Below are positions 27,405-36,812 of a DNA stretch of 40,988 bases, piece by piece. The DNA is from a virus. The position numbers and the translations under genes were made by a program. The stretch covers positions 1 through 40,988 of the IMG/VR virus record IMGVR_UViG_3300042731_003861. The stretch is one strand, 5' to 3'. Under the pieces are notes generated by a model. The model was not told where the DNA came from, did no database searches, and worked only from the letters and a program-made list of their open reading frames with translations. Position 1 is the stretch's first letter. Each line of letters opens with the position of its first letter.

Positions 27405-28445
27405 ATGTTTCAACTATCTAACATACAAAGTAATTTACAGGGGTTAATAGGTTGGAAACAATCTATTAATCCCACTTATGCTGTTGTTGATTCAGATAAT
27501 CTTAAAAGTGATTCAGGGGCGTATTTTCAGGACTATTCGTCATTAGTTACTATTGAAAATATACATCAAAATCAAAATTACCCGGCAATTTCAGATGCTC
27601 AACTTAACACATTGTTGGGCGATATATATGAAAGTGCTATTGTGAAAGTTTTGAATAATGTTTTTCAATCAAATGATTTCATTGAAAATAAAGTGCTTTA
27701 TCCATTTGAATCTTCATATAACGAAAAATTAGATAATGATACTTCGTTTGTAGGATTTGAATTAGAGCAGCCAACAAGAAGAGAGCTAATAAATACTATC
27801 AATAAGCTGATATTAACATTTGACGATGTTGACACAGTTAAAATTTTGGTGTTTCATAGTTCAAGACAAGCTCCTATATTTTCACAGGAAATTACAACTG
27901 TTGCGGATTCTGACAAAGAAGAAGTAGTGAATATTACTTTGACTAAAGAATACAATGGAGGTAAATTCTATATTGGCTATTTGCGTTCAGGATTGACAGC
28001 AAAGGCAATTAATCGTGGATGGGATAAGGCAAATGTAAGAGCCTGTTACAAGGCTTTGAAAATTAATCCTATTCAAGTTGATGGATGGGATGCCGAAACT
28101 CTTTTCGATGTGGAAGATATAGATTATCAGGATAAAACATATGGGTTAAATTTTGATATCACTTCCTGGAAAGATTATACGAATCTAATTACACAAAATA
28201 AGTACAAGTTCGTAAATGCTTTGGGTTTGCAAGTTGCCATTGATGTTATGGATTTGATTTTAAAAAGTACAAGATCAAACAGAATTGAAAGAATTGCTGA
28301 TAGTAAAGTGCTTTTTGAATTAGAAGGGATTATCAACAATGAATTGCCACGTGTGGCAGGATTAAGAGGTAAATTACAAGCTGAAATTGTTAGATTAAAA
28401 CAAACATTCATCGAAACGCCTTTATTAAGTAAGGGAACTCTATAA
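27405..28445 (+). CDS. Virion structural protein, likely head-tail connector
   Basis: This 346-residue protein is between the capsid and tail-terminator genes. It has an N-terminal helical segment and mixed alpha/beta parts ('DTSFVGFELEQPTRRELINT', 'RGWDKANVRACYKALKINPI'). No motif identifies it; position suggests an adaptor, stopper or capsid-associated protein specific to Bacteroidota siphophages. It shares one base with the next gene. Confidence 0.7.
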   Translation: MFQLSNIQSNLQGLIGWKQSINPTYAVVDSDNLKSDSGAYFQDYSSLVTIENIHQNQNYPAISDAQLNTLLGDIYESAIVKVLNNVFQSNDFIENKVLYPFESSYNEKLDNDTSFVGFELEQPTRRELINTINKLILTFDDVDTVKILVFHSSRQAPIFSQEITTVADSDKEEVVNITLTKEYNGGKFYIGYLRSGLTAKAINRGWDKANVRACYKALKINPIQVDGWDAETLFDVEDIDYQDKTYGLNFDITSWKDYTNLITQNKYKFVNALGLQVAIDVMDLILKSTRSNRIERIADSKVLFELEGIINNELPRVAGLRGKLQAEIVRLKQTFIETPLLSKGTL

Positions 28446-28936
28446 TGAAAGGAATAGATGTAGTAATAGAATCATTAAGAACATTGTTTGAAAATAATCT
28501 TTGGATTTCAAACAATACTATCTATTATGGGCGAATATTCCGTAATATCAGAGAAGATGGTACGCATCCTGAGTTCTTTAATACAACTACAAAAGATTAT
28601 GAAGATGTATTATTAGATGATAACAAAGACGCAATATGCTTCTTTGACGTACAGCCCAGCGAAGATTATACAGCGCAATTTGAATCTACTGTTTGGATTT
28701 GTTTTGCTGTTAATCTTAAGGCACTTTATCCAGCAGTTGCAGAACGTGCAACAGAATATGCACATGAAGATGTATTGAATTACATTAAAAAAGCACGTGG
28801 AGGATGGGATATAACAGGCTTAGTACGTGGATTGCCAGCCTTTGATGAATATGAATTATTGAAGAATACGGATAGCATGAATCCTTTTTATCTATTCCGT
28901 TTTGAAACAAATATTAATTATCCAATAAATTGTTAA
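28445..28936 (+). CDS. Tail terminator or head-tail joining protein
   Basis: This 163-residue protein begins 'MKGIDVVIESLRTLFENNLW', then beta strands ('DAICFFDVQPSEDYTAQFES', 'VWICFAVNLKALYP') and a helical segment, as in phage tail terminators (gpU-like), which cap the tail tube. The position immediately before the tail tube gene supports this. No strict family match can be made by eye. Confidence 0.68.
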   Translation: MKGIDVVIESLRTLFENNLWISNNTIYYGRIFRNIREDGTHPEFFNTTTKDYEDVLLDDNKDAICFFDVQPSEDYTAQFESTVWICFAVNLKALYPAVAERATEYAHEDVLNYIKKARGGWDITGLVRGLPAFDEYELLKNTDSMNPFYLFRFETNINYPINC

Positions 28937-28946
28937 AAAATAAGAT

Positions 28947-29852
28947 ATGGGACAATGTAGTGGAACATTACCAGGCGGAATAAATAAAGATTGTTTGATT
29001 CCGTTATCTGAGGTAGATGGCATTGTGATCACAGATAAATCACATTCATTTGCAAGCGTTGCAGATGCACAAAAACTATCTAAATGGACAACAGACATAA
29101 GCACTAATTTAACTGTTTTTGCTGTTGCTGGATTGAAAAATTATGAGAATACAACAGATGATCCTACTATAACCACTAACCCGGTAAGTAAATCTAAATC
29201 TGTTACAGATACGCCAGTGCCTAGTTTTAATTTAACTCTTGATTCGAATCAATGTGACTTTAAAGAAGTATTGAATAATCTTAAGGGCGGTGTATATGGT
29301 ATCTATTATATCTTGAAAAATGGGAATATTCTTGGTACTCTTGATCAAGCAGGATCAGATATAGGGAAAGTAAAGCCATTTTTAGCACGTATCAATGCAG
29401 CTACTAAACTTCTTCAAACAATCGGAGAAGAAAGCGCATTTACTGTTCTTGTCAATCATTTGAATTATGATCAAGTACTGAATCAATTTTACGTTGATTT
29501 AGTATTTCAAGCAAAATTTGAATTTTCTGAAGCTATGCCAGCAGGACTTAATATGTATAAAACTGCTATTTATGCAGCAGGCGATCAAGCCGTACAAATT
29601 AATGTTCGTTGTGAAGGTGCTTATACAGGAATAGCAGATGAAAATGATTTTGAAGTAATTGGATCAAATGTTGATACTCCTGCTGTTACTGCCGTTGATA
29701 TCACTGATGCTGCAACAGGTGTATATGTACTAACAGTTGAAAAAGGTGCTGTTCCTGCATCGCTTGCAGAAGGTGATTGGGTGAAAGTGAGAGTTAAAAA
29801 GGCATCTCCTGTAACTCATTTATCTAATACAATAGTTGTATATGGAGCGTAA
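28947..29852 (+). CDS. Major tail tube protein with C-terminal Ig-like domain
   Basis: This 301-residue protein begins 'MGQCSGTLPGGINKDCLIPL' and has a repetitive beta core ('SKSVTDTPVPSFNLTLDSNQ', 'HLNYDQVLNQFYVDLVFQ'). It ends in an additional beta domain ('ITDAATGVYVLTVEKGAVPA', 'KVRVKKASP'). Tail tube proteins of siphophages often have such a C-terminal Ig-like part. It overlaps the next short ORF by 11 bases. Confidence 0.8.
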   Translation: MGQCSGTLPGGINKDCLIPLSEVDGIVITDKSHSFASVADAQKLSKWTTDISTNLTVFAVAGLKNYENTTDDPTITTNPVSKSKSVTDTPVPSFNLTLDSNQCDFKEVLNNLKGGVYGIYYILKNGNILGTLDQAGSDIGKVKPFLARINAATKLLQTIGEESAFTVLVNHLNYDQVLNQFYVDLVFQAKFEFSEAMPAGLNMYKTAIYAAGDQAVQINVRCEGAYTGIADENDFEVIGSNVDTPAVTAVDITDAATGVYVLTVEKGAVPASLAEGDWVKVRVKKASPVTHLSNTIVVYGA

Positions 29853-30003
29853 GATCGTAGTTTCTAAATCACTCAAAAGACTTAAGCCTAAAGAATTTCA
29901 GAAATGGTTTAAAGGAAGAGAGCTTGAAGGCGATTGGGAAAAAGAATACAAAAAGATAGGAGGTAAAATTGAAGCTCCTGGACGTAGCGAAAAAAGCACG
30001 TAG
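29842..30003 (+). CDS. Short basic ORF, possible upstream half of a frameshifted tail gene
   Basis: ATG at 29842 overlaps the tail tube stop, TAG at 30001-30003. The 53-residue product begins MERKIVVSKSLKRLKPKEFQ and ends 'APGRSEKST'. Near its end is GAAAAAAGC (29989-29997), where skipping one base (or going back two) enters the next, ATG-less frame. Tail chaperone genes lie in this position and commonly use frameshifting. Alternatively it is an independent small gene. Confidence 0.55.
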   Translation: MERKIVVSKSLKRLKPKEFQKWFKGRELEGDWEKEYKKIGGKIEAPGRSEKST

Positions 30004-30400
30004 GATTAATGTTCAGCAATTAGCTAAACTTGCTCTAATGAAGCAAGAAAAGCTAATTGTTGAGCTTAATCAACAACAATTAAGAATAGGTGAAAATGCT
30101 TTTGGTCAAGATGTCGGCAAATATAAATCTGATAGATATGCTGATCTTAAAAAAAGAATAGGTTCACAAGCTCCTAATGGTGTTCCAGATTTATTATTTT
30201 CAGGCAAGCTCTATAAAGAAATGTTTGTAAAATTTGAGGATAAACAATATTTCACAGATTCAAAAGTTGAATACGCCAAATTCCAAAAAGAAAGATATGG
30301 AGAATCTATTTTTGATTTACAAAAACAAAATGAAGAAGAAATAGAATTTAAGGGAGTTAATGAATTAATTGAACTATATAAAAAAGCAATCGGTGTATAA
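29969..30400 (+). CDS. Tail completion or chaperone-like protein without ATG start
   Basis: The frame is open from 29960 with no early ATG. A TTG at 29969 follows AGGAGGT (29958-29964) with 4 bases between, a near-perfect Shine-Dalgarno that is rare here. Without it, the frame would be entered by a +1/-2 shift at the A6GC at 29990. The 143-residue protein contains 'DLKKRIGSQAPNGVPDLLFS', then 'GKLYKEMFVKFEDKQYFTDS' and 'VEYAKFQKERYGESIF', similar in pattern to tail-completion or virion-morphogenesis proteins. Confidence 0.68.
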   Translation: MKLLDVAKKARRINVQQLAKLALMKQEKLIVELNQQQLRIGENAFGQDVGKYKSDRYADLKKRIGSQAPNGVPDLLFSGKLYKEMFVKFEDKQYFTDSKVEYAKFQKERYGESIFDLQKQNEEEIEFKGVNELIELYKKAIGV

Positions 30401-30923
30401 CGCATATAACATACCAATCCAAAACGTTTCTCTTTTATTTGAAACACAAGATTTAGGGCATTTATCAAAACATTGGATGCCTAAATTTTTATTAAGATTT
30501 ACCTATAAGCGATTCATAGAGAAATATAATGAATGGTTTAGTGATAAAAGTGTTTCATCTGTTATAAATGATAGCTTATATATATTAAGGCTTAAAAATA
30601 AAATAGAAAATATATTACCGCTTATACATACGATACTTAAAATAACTCCTGATAGTAAGCTTGCAAATGAAGGATTTGAAGAAGAATTTGGGAGAAAATA
30701 TAAAGGAGAAAATGATTTAAAATTAATTGAAAATAAAATTGAAAATCTTCAATTAAAATTGCCTAAAGAAGCAATTGTGAATAATAAAGGAATATCATTT
30801 TCTACTCTTATAAGTTTAGTTGAATCATCCAGGGGAATAGGAATTGATAGAAATATTACTTTATATGATTTTAAGAATATTTACGAAATAGAACGTGAAA
30901 AATGGCAGAAATCCAGCAAATAA
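30393..30923 (+). CDS. Tail assembly protein upstream of tape measure, no ATG start
   Basis: The frame is open from about 30369 (TTG) without an early ATG. A GTG at 30393 overlaps the previous stop, and TATAAAAAAGC (30377-30387) again allows a +1/-2 shift from the previous frame. The roughly 176-residue product ('NAYNIPIQNVSLLFETQDLG', 'FTYKRFIEKYNEWFSDKSVS') is helical and ends overlapping the tape measure by 22 bases. The position is that of the tail chaperone T extension. Not recognised by sequence. Confidence 0.62.
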   Translation: MYNAYNIPIQNVSLLFETQDLGHLSKHWMPKFLLRFTYKRFIEKYNEWFSDKSVSSVINDSLYILRLKNKIENILPLIHTILKITPDSKLANEGFEEEFGRKYKGENDLKLIENKIENLQLKLPKEAIVNNKGISFSTLISLVESSRGIGIDRNITLYDFKNIYEIEREKWQKSSK

Positions 30924-33067
30924 TACAAGCCACTAAAGCATTAGAAAATCTTAATGCTCAAATAGTACTTGCAGGGAAAAATTTAGAATCATTATTGGTA
31001 TCAGCCAATAAAGTTAATACTTCTATTACAACTATTTCAAAATCAACTGAAAATAATACGACTAAACAAACCAAATTAAATAAAGAACAAAAAGAAGCTG
31101 AAAAAATTGCTAGAGAAAGACAAAAAGCAATTGATTCTCTTGAAAAACAACGACAAAAAGGATTGCAGCAACTTGCAAAGCAAGAAGCTAAAGAACGTGA
31201 ATTAAAAAAGGCAATTGATCAACAAGTAAATTCCATAAGACAGGCACGTGATCAAAATATAGCACTTAGAAAAGAAAGAGATAAACTTAATTTAAGTACG
31301 GATGCAGGAAGAAAAAAGCTTGAACAAATAAACAAGCAGATTGATAAGAATAGTGCATTTGTAGAAAAAAATTCCGATAAACTTACAAAACAAAAAATAG
31401 GAATTGGTAGATATGAAAATGCATTAAAAGGTTTGCCTGGTATTCTTGGACGTGCTACAAATGGAGTTGCAGCGTTTGGAAAGCAATTAATGGTATTATT
31501 AGCTAATCCAATTATTGCTATTGTTGCAGGAATTGTAGCAGGATTTACAGCATTAGTAGCAGCATTTAAAAGAAGCCAACAAGGAATAGATTTCTTTAGA
31601 ACAGCAGCAGCAAAAGCAAGTGCGGTTTTAAATGTTCTTTTAGATCGTATAACAGGATTTGCAAAAGGTCTATTTCAGATTCTTAAAGGTAATTTTTCAG
31701 CAGGAATTGATGCTATTAAAGATTCATTCAAAGGAATGGGTGATGAAATAGAACGTGAAGTTAAAGCAGCAGGAGAACTAGAAAAACAACTTATAGCATT
31801 AGAGAAAGCACAAAATGATTCTATAATAACAACTGCAAAAAATAGGCGTGAAATAGCTAAATTAAGGCTTATTTCTAATGATCAAACAAAAGCCAATAAG
31901 GAAAGAATTATAGCACTTCAGGAGGCTAATAGATTAGAACAAGCAAATAGCAAGATACAGGAAGATTTACAATTAAGATTAATTGCTAATAAGCTCGGAT
32001 TAACGGATATTGAACAAGCCCGTAAAAGAATTAATGACGTTATTGAAAATGGAAATCAATTAACTCTTGAAGAAATAGGATTATCTGAAAGTACAGAAGA
32101 AGATAGAAAAGTAGCTAATGAAGCAATTGCACAATTAATAAATATCAGAACTCAGGAATTTACACGTAGACAAAGAATTGCATCAAGATTAACAGGATTA
32201 CAAGAAGAAGAACGCAAAGCAGAAGAAAAACGATTACAAGAAGAACAGGAAAGAGCAGAAATAAGAGAACAAACAATTAATGATATAGCAAATATAACCA
32301 TATCTCAAAATGAATTAATTTTAGAATCAGAAAGAGAGCTTGCAGAGCAATTAAAAGAAATTGATGAAGAAGAAACACAAAGCGTAATAGATAATATAGA
32401 AAGAGAAAAACAGGCAAAAGAGGAAGCAGCACAAAGAGATATGGAGTTAGAAGAACAAAAAAGAAATGCTAAACTTCAAACTCTTTCTATAATTAGAGGT
32501 ATATTCGGACAAGAATCAGCGATAGGAAAGGCAGCAACAGCATTGCAAGCAACAGAAGCAATAAGACAAAATCTTATTTCACTTGGGATTATAACAACTA
32601 AACAGGCAGAAGCAGAGGCAAAGGCAGCAGCAGCAGCGCCATTCCCATTTAATCTGCCTTTAATTGCTGGAACAATAGCGCAATTTGTTAGTATTATTGG
32701 ATTATTTAAAAAAGGGAAAGATACAATACCAGCATTTGCAACTGGTACTGAAAACTCACCTAGTACATTTATTGCAGGAGAGGCAGGAAGGGAATTAATG
32801 AAAACTAAAGATGGTAGATTTATGATGGCAAATCAACCAACTTTATTTAGCGGAATGCCTGGAACTGTTGTAATTCCAAATAAAGAAACAGAAGCCATTA
32901 TGAATGGTAGACAATCTATTAATATTAATTTAGGAAAAGTAGAAAATGAATTATCTGGATTGCGAAAAGATTTAAGAAAACAAAAACAATATATTCCTAC
33001 AAATAAAGGAGTAAAAGTAAGAAGTGGCAATTACTGGAAGCGTTATAACGATATACACTATAATTAA
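30902..33067 (+). CDS. Tape measure protein
   Basis: This 721-residue protein has long coiled coils (about 50-165 and 270-545, Lys/Glu/Gln-rich with many 'EKQRQKGLQQ'-type repeats). One hydrophobic stretch ('LLANPIIAIVAGIVAGFTAL', about 195-220) is found, and a second mildly hydrophobic Ala-rich segment near 575-605 ('FNLPLIAGTIAQFVSIIGLF'). This is the standard tape measure plan. It sets tail length; at about 1.5 angstrom per residue the tail would be near 108 nm, a rough estimate. Confidence 0.92.
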   Translation: MAEIQQIIQATKALENLNAQIVLAGKNLESLLVSANKVNTSITTISKSTENNTTKQTKLNKEQKEAEKIARERQKAIDSLEKQRQKGLQQLAKQEAKERELKKAIDQQVNSIRQARDQNIALRKERDKLNLSTDAGRKKLEQINKQIDKNSAFVEKNSDKLTKQKIGIGRYENALKGLPGILGRATNGVAAFGKQLMVLLANPIIAIVAGIVAGFTALVAAFKRSQQGIDFFRTAAAKASAVLNVLLDRITGFAKGLFQILKGNFSAGIDAIKDSFKGMGDEIEREVKAAGELEKQLIALEKAQNDSIITTAKNRREIAKLRLISNDQTKANKERIIALQEANRLEQANSKIQEDLQLRLIANKLGLTDIEQARKRINDVIENGNQLTLEEIGLSESTEEDRKVANEAIAQLINIRTQEFTRRQRIASRLTGLQEEERKAEEKRLQEEQERAEIREQTINDIANITISQNELILESERELAEQLKEIDEEETQSVIDNIEREKQAKEEAAQRDMELEEQKRNAKLQTLSIIRGIFGQESAIGKAATALQATEAIRQNLISLGIITTKQAEAEAKAAAAAPFPFNLPLIAGTIAQFVSIIGLFKKGKDTIPAFATGTENSPSTFIAGEAGRELMKTKDGRFMMANQPTLFSGMPGTVVIPNKETEAIMNGRQSININLGKVENELSGLRKDLRKQKQYIPTNKGVKVRSGNYWKRYNDIHYN

Positions 33068-35676
33068 TGAGCATCGAATTTCAAAATAGAAGGCGCAAAT
33101 ATAGATATTTTCTAAATAATTCAAGTTTAGGACTTAAAGAATTATATGATGTTCCCGAAGGATGGGAAAATGCAGGATTTAAATGGAAGAGGTCAGAAAC
33201 TTATTGGGGGTTATTCAGAAATTATACTGCTGAATCATTCAATTTTGTAAAAGAAGGTCGTAGATATTTACAACAGGTTGAACGTGAACAAGGCATTGAG
33301 GCAGTTGTGGAACTTATTGTTAAAGAATATGATTTATCAACATATGAATATACAGAAATATTCAGAGGTGAAATTGATATGGCTTCATTTGTTGAAACTA
33401 TTTTAAGATTTGAAGTCAAAGTTAATGATTCAGATTTTGAAAATAAGATTAAAACAAGAGACGAAATAAATATAAAGCTTACGTCCACTGAGACATTAGA
33501 TGGTTTAACATTGCCAGGATTCACAAATGAGGGGCAACATATTGTATTACCGGAAAGAAGAGATTTCTTATTTAATACATTAAAAGCTGATGAATCACAG
33601 ATATGGTATACAACTCATGCAATTGCATTAAATGTAGAATCTAATGAGGATAATGCAATAACATCTTCACCAGGAGGCACAAACCCTACTGCATCTGCCG
33701 TATCTTTCTATAAAAATGAAACAGGCGAAGATGTACAAGTTAATCTAAATGGAATATTCGGAGCAATAATTGATAATGAATCTGGATATCAAAGGACATT
33801 AAATGCTCGTTTTCAAGTATACGAATTAGGGGGATTTGTTAGAAGCGTAACAATATATACTGTAACATTAGAAGATAGAGAAATTGTAAATCCGTTAATC
33901 TCATTTGACGAATCTATTTTAGTTGAAGATGGACAATGGTTAACATTAGTATTTGGTGGGATTGATGTTATTTTATCAAATTATAATATTGAATTCAATG
34001 CAAATACACAATCAGGAACAATTGAAGAAACGACATTATTAACTTATTTGTGGCATGAAAAATTTACCCGAATTTTACAAAGTATTACTAATGAAATAAC
34101 TCCATTTTATTCAGAATTATTAGGTAGAACAGATTCAGAGAATGTTGATTATAATGAAGATGGGGAATTATCTTTAGCGTGTACCACAAATGGAAAATTA
34201 ATAAGAGGCTTTACACTTGAAGAAGCTCCATTATATGCGAATTTAAAAGATTCATTTGATTCTATTAATGCCATTCGTCCTGTTGGATTAGGAATTGAAA
34301 CAATAAACGGGATTAAGACAGCAAGATTAGAACAGCGAGAATATTTTTTTGATGAAAGAGTTATTTTAACTTTTGATAATGCCAATGAAATAACAAGAGA
34401 AGCATATCCAGATTTGATTTTTAATAAGATCAAATCTGGATATGACAAAGCAGCATATGAAGAAAGAGAAGGACTTTTAGAATATAATAATAAAAGTGAA
34501 TGGACTAATATTATAAGCACAATAAAGAATAATATTGATAATATCGCTCCATATAGGGCAGATAATGCAGGGATAACATTTGCCCGTAAACTTCAAAAAA
34601 TCAATAAGCCTACGGAAGATAGCCAGTATGATGAAGATAATTTTATTATTAATCTTGTCAGAGGCGAGGCATCAAATAGAATTCAAAATGGTGATTTTAA
34701 TCTTGTTCAACCTGATCCATTAGTAAATTGGACGTATCAAGATGTAATAGTAGAATCTATTTTAGGAAACGCAAGAGCAGTAATTGCCGATAATACAAGC
34801 GCATACTTACAACAATCATTTACAGTAAATGCAGATGATGTTTTAGATATATCTTTTGTATTTAATATTTTGGGACAACAAGGCTTAATTGCTGTAGCTG
34901 CTGAATTCCAATTAATCCTTACAGATGGAGTTGACACATATTATATAAATAGTAATGGAGAATGGCAAGAATCAGATTCAAAAGCATTAACTGGGTTTGT
35001 ATTTCCAACAAATAGGAGTAATATTCAGGGATTTTATAATTATTCTAAAACAACAGAAGCAGCGCCAATAACAGGAACATGCACACTTAAATATTTAGGA
35101 TTGAATAATTATGAAACATTAATTGATGAAGTTCGAATAGCTACAAGTGCAAAATTTAAAGCCAGAACAACAGAAGGATTTGATGTAATTGAAAATACAA
35201 TTAATAATACTGAATCCTATAATATTGCTTGGTCACCTGGAAGAATGTTAAGGAACTGGGGGTATATATGGAGAGGATTTTTAGAAAAGCATCTTAATTC
35301 ATATATCAGGTTTAGCAAGTCTGAAAAAAATAGCAATATGCGGTCTCAATTAACAGGAGGCGATTTAATTGTTGAAAATGAAGATGTAATTATCAATGAT
35401 CTTGATACGCCAATTTGGAAAGCTGAAAAAATTACATTTGAAGCTCCTGTAAATATCCAAACTATTCAAACATTAAACGGAACATTTACAGCAGATGATA
35501 AACCTAAAATATATGGTATCGTTAAATTTCGTCAAACAGAAAATGATTTGTATTTTTATGGATATATTTTAAGCGTTGAAATAACAGGAGATAAAGGAAC
35601 ATCAAGCAATAATAGAACAGGACAATTTGAAGTTTTAACAGTTAATACGGACTATGTAACACCTATTGAATCATGA
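33067..35676 (+). CDS. Tail tip/baseplate protein with carbohydrate-binding-like insert
   Basis: This 869-residue protein is next to the tape measure, where distal tail and tail-tip proteins lie. The N-terminal 'SIEFQNRRRKYRYFLNNSSL' and 'YEYTEIFRGEIDMASFVETI' look like a tail-tip hub. Residues about 538-700 begin 'NGDFNLVQPDPLVNWTYQDV' and continue 'SAYLQQSFTVNADDVLDISF', the pattern of CBM4/9-like glycan-binding jelly rolls. The start overlaps the tape-measure stop by one base, and the end overlaps the next gene by ATGA. Confidence 0.78.
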   Translation: MSIEFQNRRRKYRYFLNNSSLGLKELYDVPEGWENAGFKWKRSETYWGLFRNYTAESFNFVKEGRRYLQQVEREQGIEAVVELIVKEYDLSTYEYTEIFRGEIDMASFVETILRFEVKVNDSDFENKIKTRDEINIKLTSTETLDGLTLPGFTNEGQHIVLPERRDFLFNTLKADESQIWYTTHAIALNVESNEDNAITSSPGGTNPTASAVSFYKNETGEDVQVNLNGIFGAIIDNESGYQRTLNARFQVYELGGFVRSVTIYTVTLEDREIVNPLISFDESILVEDGQWLTLVFGGIDVILSNYNIEFNANTQSGTIEETTLLTYLWHEKFTRILQSITNEITPFYSELLGRTDSENVDYNEDGELSLACTTNGKLIRGFTLEEAPLYANLKDSFDSINAIRPVGLGIETINGIKTARLEQREYFFDERVILTFDNANEITREAYPDLIFNKIKSGYDKAAYEEREGLLEYNNKSEWTNIISTIKNNIDNIAPYRADNAGITFARKLQKINKPTEDSQYDEDNFIINLVRGEASNRIQNGDFNLVQPDPLVNWTYQDVIVESILGNARAVIADNTSAYLQQSFTVNADDVLDISFVFNILGQQGLIAVAAEFQLILTDGVDTYYINSNGEWQESDSKALTGFVFPTNRSNIQGFYNYSKTTEAAPITGTCTLKYLGLNNYETLIDEVRIATSAKFKARTTEGFDVIENTINNTESYNIAWSPGRMLRNWGYIWRGFLEKHLNSYIRFSKSEKNSNMRSQLTGGDLIVENEDVIINDLDTPIWKAEKITFEAPVNIQTIQTLNGTFTADDKPKIYGIVKFRQTENDLYFYGYILSVEITGDKGTSSNNRTGQFEVLTVNTDYVTPIES

Positions 35677-36812
35677 GTACATTTATAATAAGTCCATTAA
35701 ATAGTATAGAATATAAAAAACGTGACAATGCGTTACCGAATTATAACAATACTTTACAATCTGAGATAGAAGGTAAAACAAATGAAGCATATTGCCAAAA
35801 ATTTCTATCTGCTGATAATGTAAGAACTCAAATAAAAACAGATTATCAAACTGTTACTGCTACTTTGATTGATGAAGCAGGAACAGAAACATCATTAACA
35901 GTTACAGAAGTATCAACATATACTGATTTTAGTTTCTGGGAATTTGTATTTACGGGGCAATCGACAGGATATTATTATATTAAAATTCAAGGTACTGATC
36001 CTGCATTTGATACTGTCAATTATCAAAGTGAACCTATTGAAATTGTTGAACCTTATATAGCACATAATGGAGCAAATATAATACAGGATCATTTAAAAAT
36101 CAGGCATTATAATCGTGAAAATAATTTTGATCTTGATTATTCAACAGGAATAGAGCATATTTTATGGATTCCAGCAGAATTATTTGAAGCTGTATCAGGA
36201 GGCGAAGCAGAAATATATAATAATTTAGGAAATGAAACTAAATTACAAGAAACGAATCAACGAATATTTACTTTAAAAACCGATCCGATTCCAAGATATT
36301 TATTTTTAAAAATAAATGAGGGAGCAAGTCAAGATTTTTTTGAAGTTAATACCATTGAATATGTCACAAACGATAAAGGGGAACCAGAATATAGCAATGA
36401 TTATACATTAGTTAGCTTTTCGGCTAATCTTACAGATAGATTTGTAGTAGGTTTAAATAGTGATGATCAGGGCTTTGTTTGTCCTGATATCGAAACAGGT
36501 GAAATTATGTTATTAGAAGAATTAAATGCATTTGGAACATTTCAACTACAAGTTCCTGCCGGTTATGCAATAGAATGGATTAAGCTGTTTAAACAAACAG
36601 GCACACAAGCAACTATTGATATGGGTTGGTCACCATCTGGAACAGATATTTTAGATGGAGCAGTTCTAACTGATAGTAGGGCAAATGAATATAGTAGACT
36701 TACAAGGATTGTGGGTGAAGCATCGGCAGGAACTATTTACGGTGAAGTTTCAGGAGTTGGAGCAACTGTAAATATTTATATTCAATTAGTAAAATTTAAA
36801 GAAATAACATGA
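35673..36812 (+). CDS. Tail protein with Ig-like N-terminus
   Basis: This 379-residue protein opens with a beta domain ('TATLIDEAGTETSLTVTEVS', 'YYYIKIQGTDPAFDTVNYQS'), and later has 'FGTFQLQVPAGYAIEWIKLF' and Gly/Ser-rich beta parts. It is between the tail tip and the fibre, overlapping both by ATGA, so it is probably a baseplate or fibre-attachment component. No family recognised. Confidence 0.7.
   Translation: MSTFIISPLNSIEYKKRDNALPNYNNTLQSEIEGKTNEAYCQKFLSADNVRTQIKTDYQTVTATLIDEAGTETSLTVTEVSTYTDFSFWEFVFTGQSTGYYYIKIQGTDPAFDTVNYQSEPIEIVEPYIAHNGANIIQDHLKIRHYNRENNFDLDYSTGIEHILWIPAELFEAVSGGEAEIYNNLGNETKLQETNQRIFTLKTDPIPRYLFLKINEGASQDFFEVNTIEYVTNDKGEPEYSNDYTLVSFSANLTDRFVVGLNSDDQGFVCPDIETGEIMLLEELNAFGTFQLQVPAGYAIEWIKLFKQTGTQATIDMGWSPSGTDILDGAVLTDSRANEYSRLTRIVGEASAGTIYGEVSGVGATVNIYIQLVKFKEIT

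Noticed and set aside
33222-34937. Several minus-strand ORFs of 66-123 codons in the tail genes
   Set aside because: Shadows of long, well-supported plus-strand structural genes.
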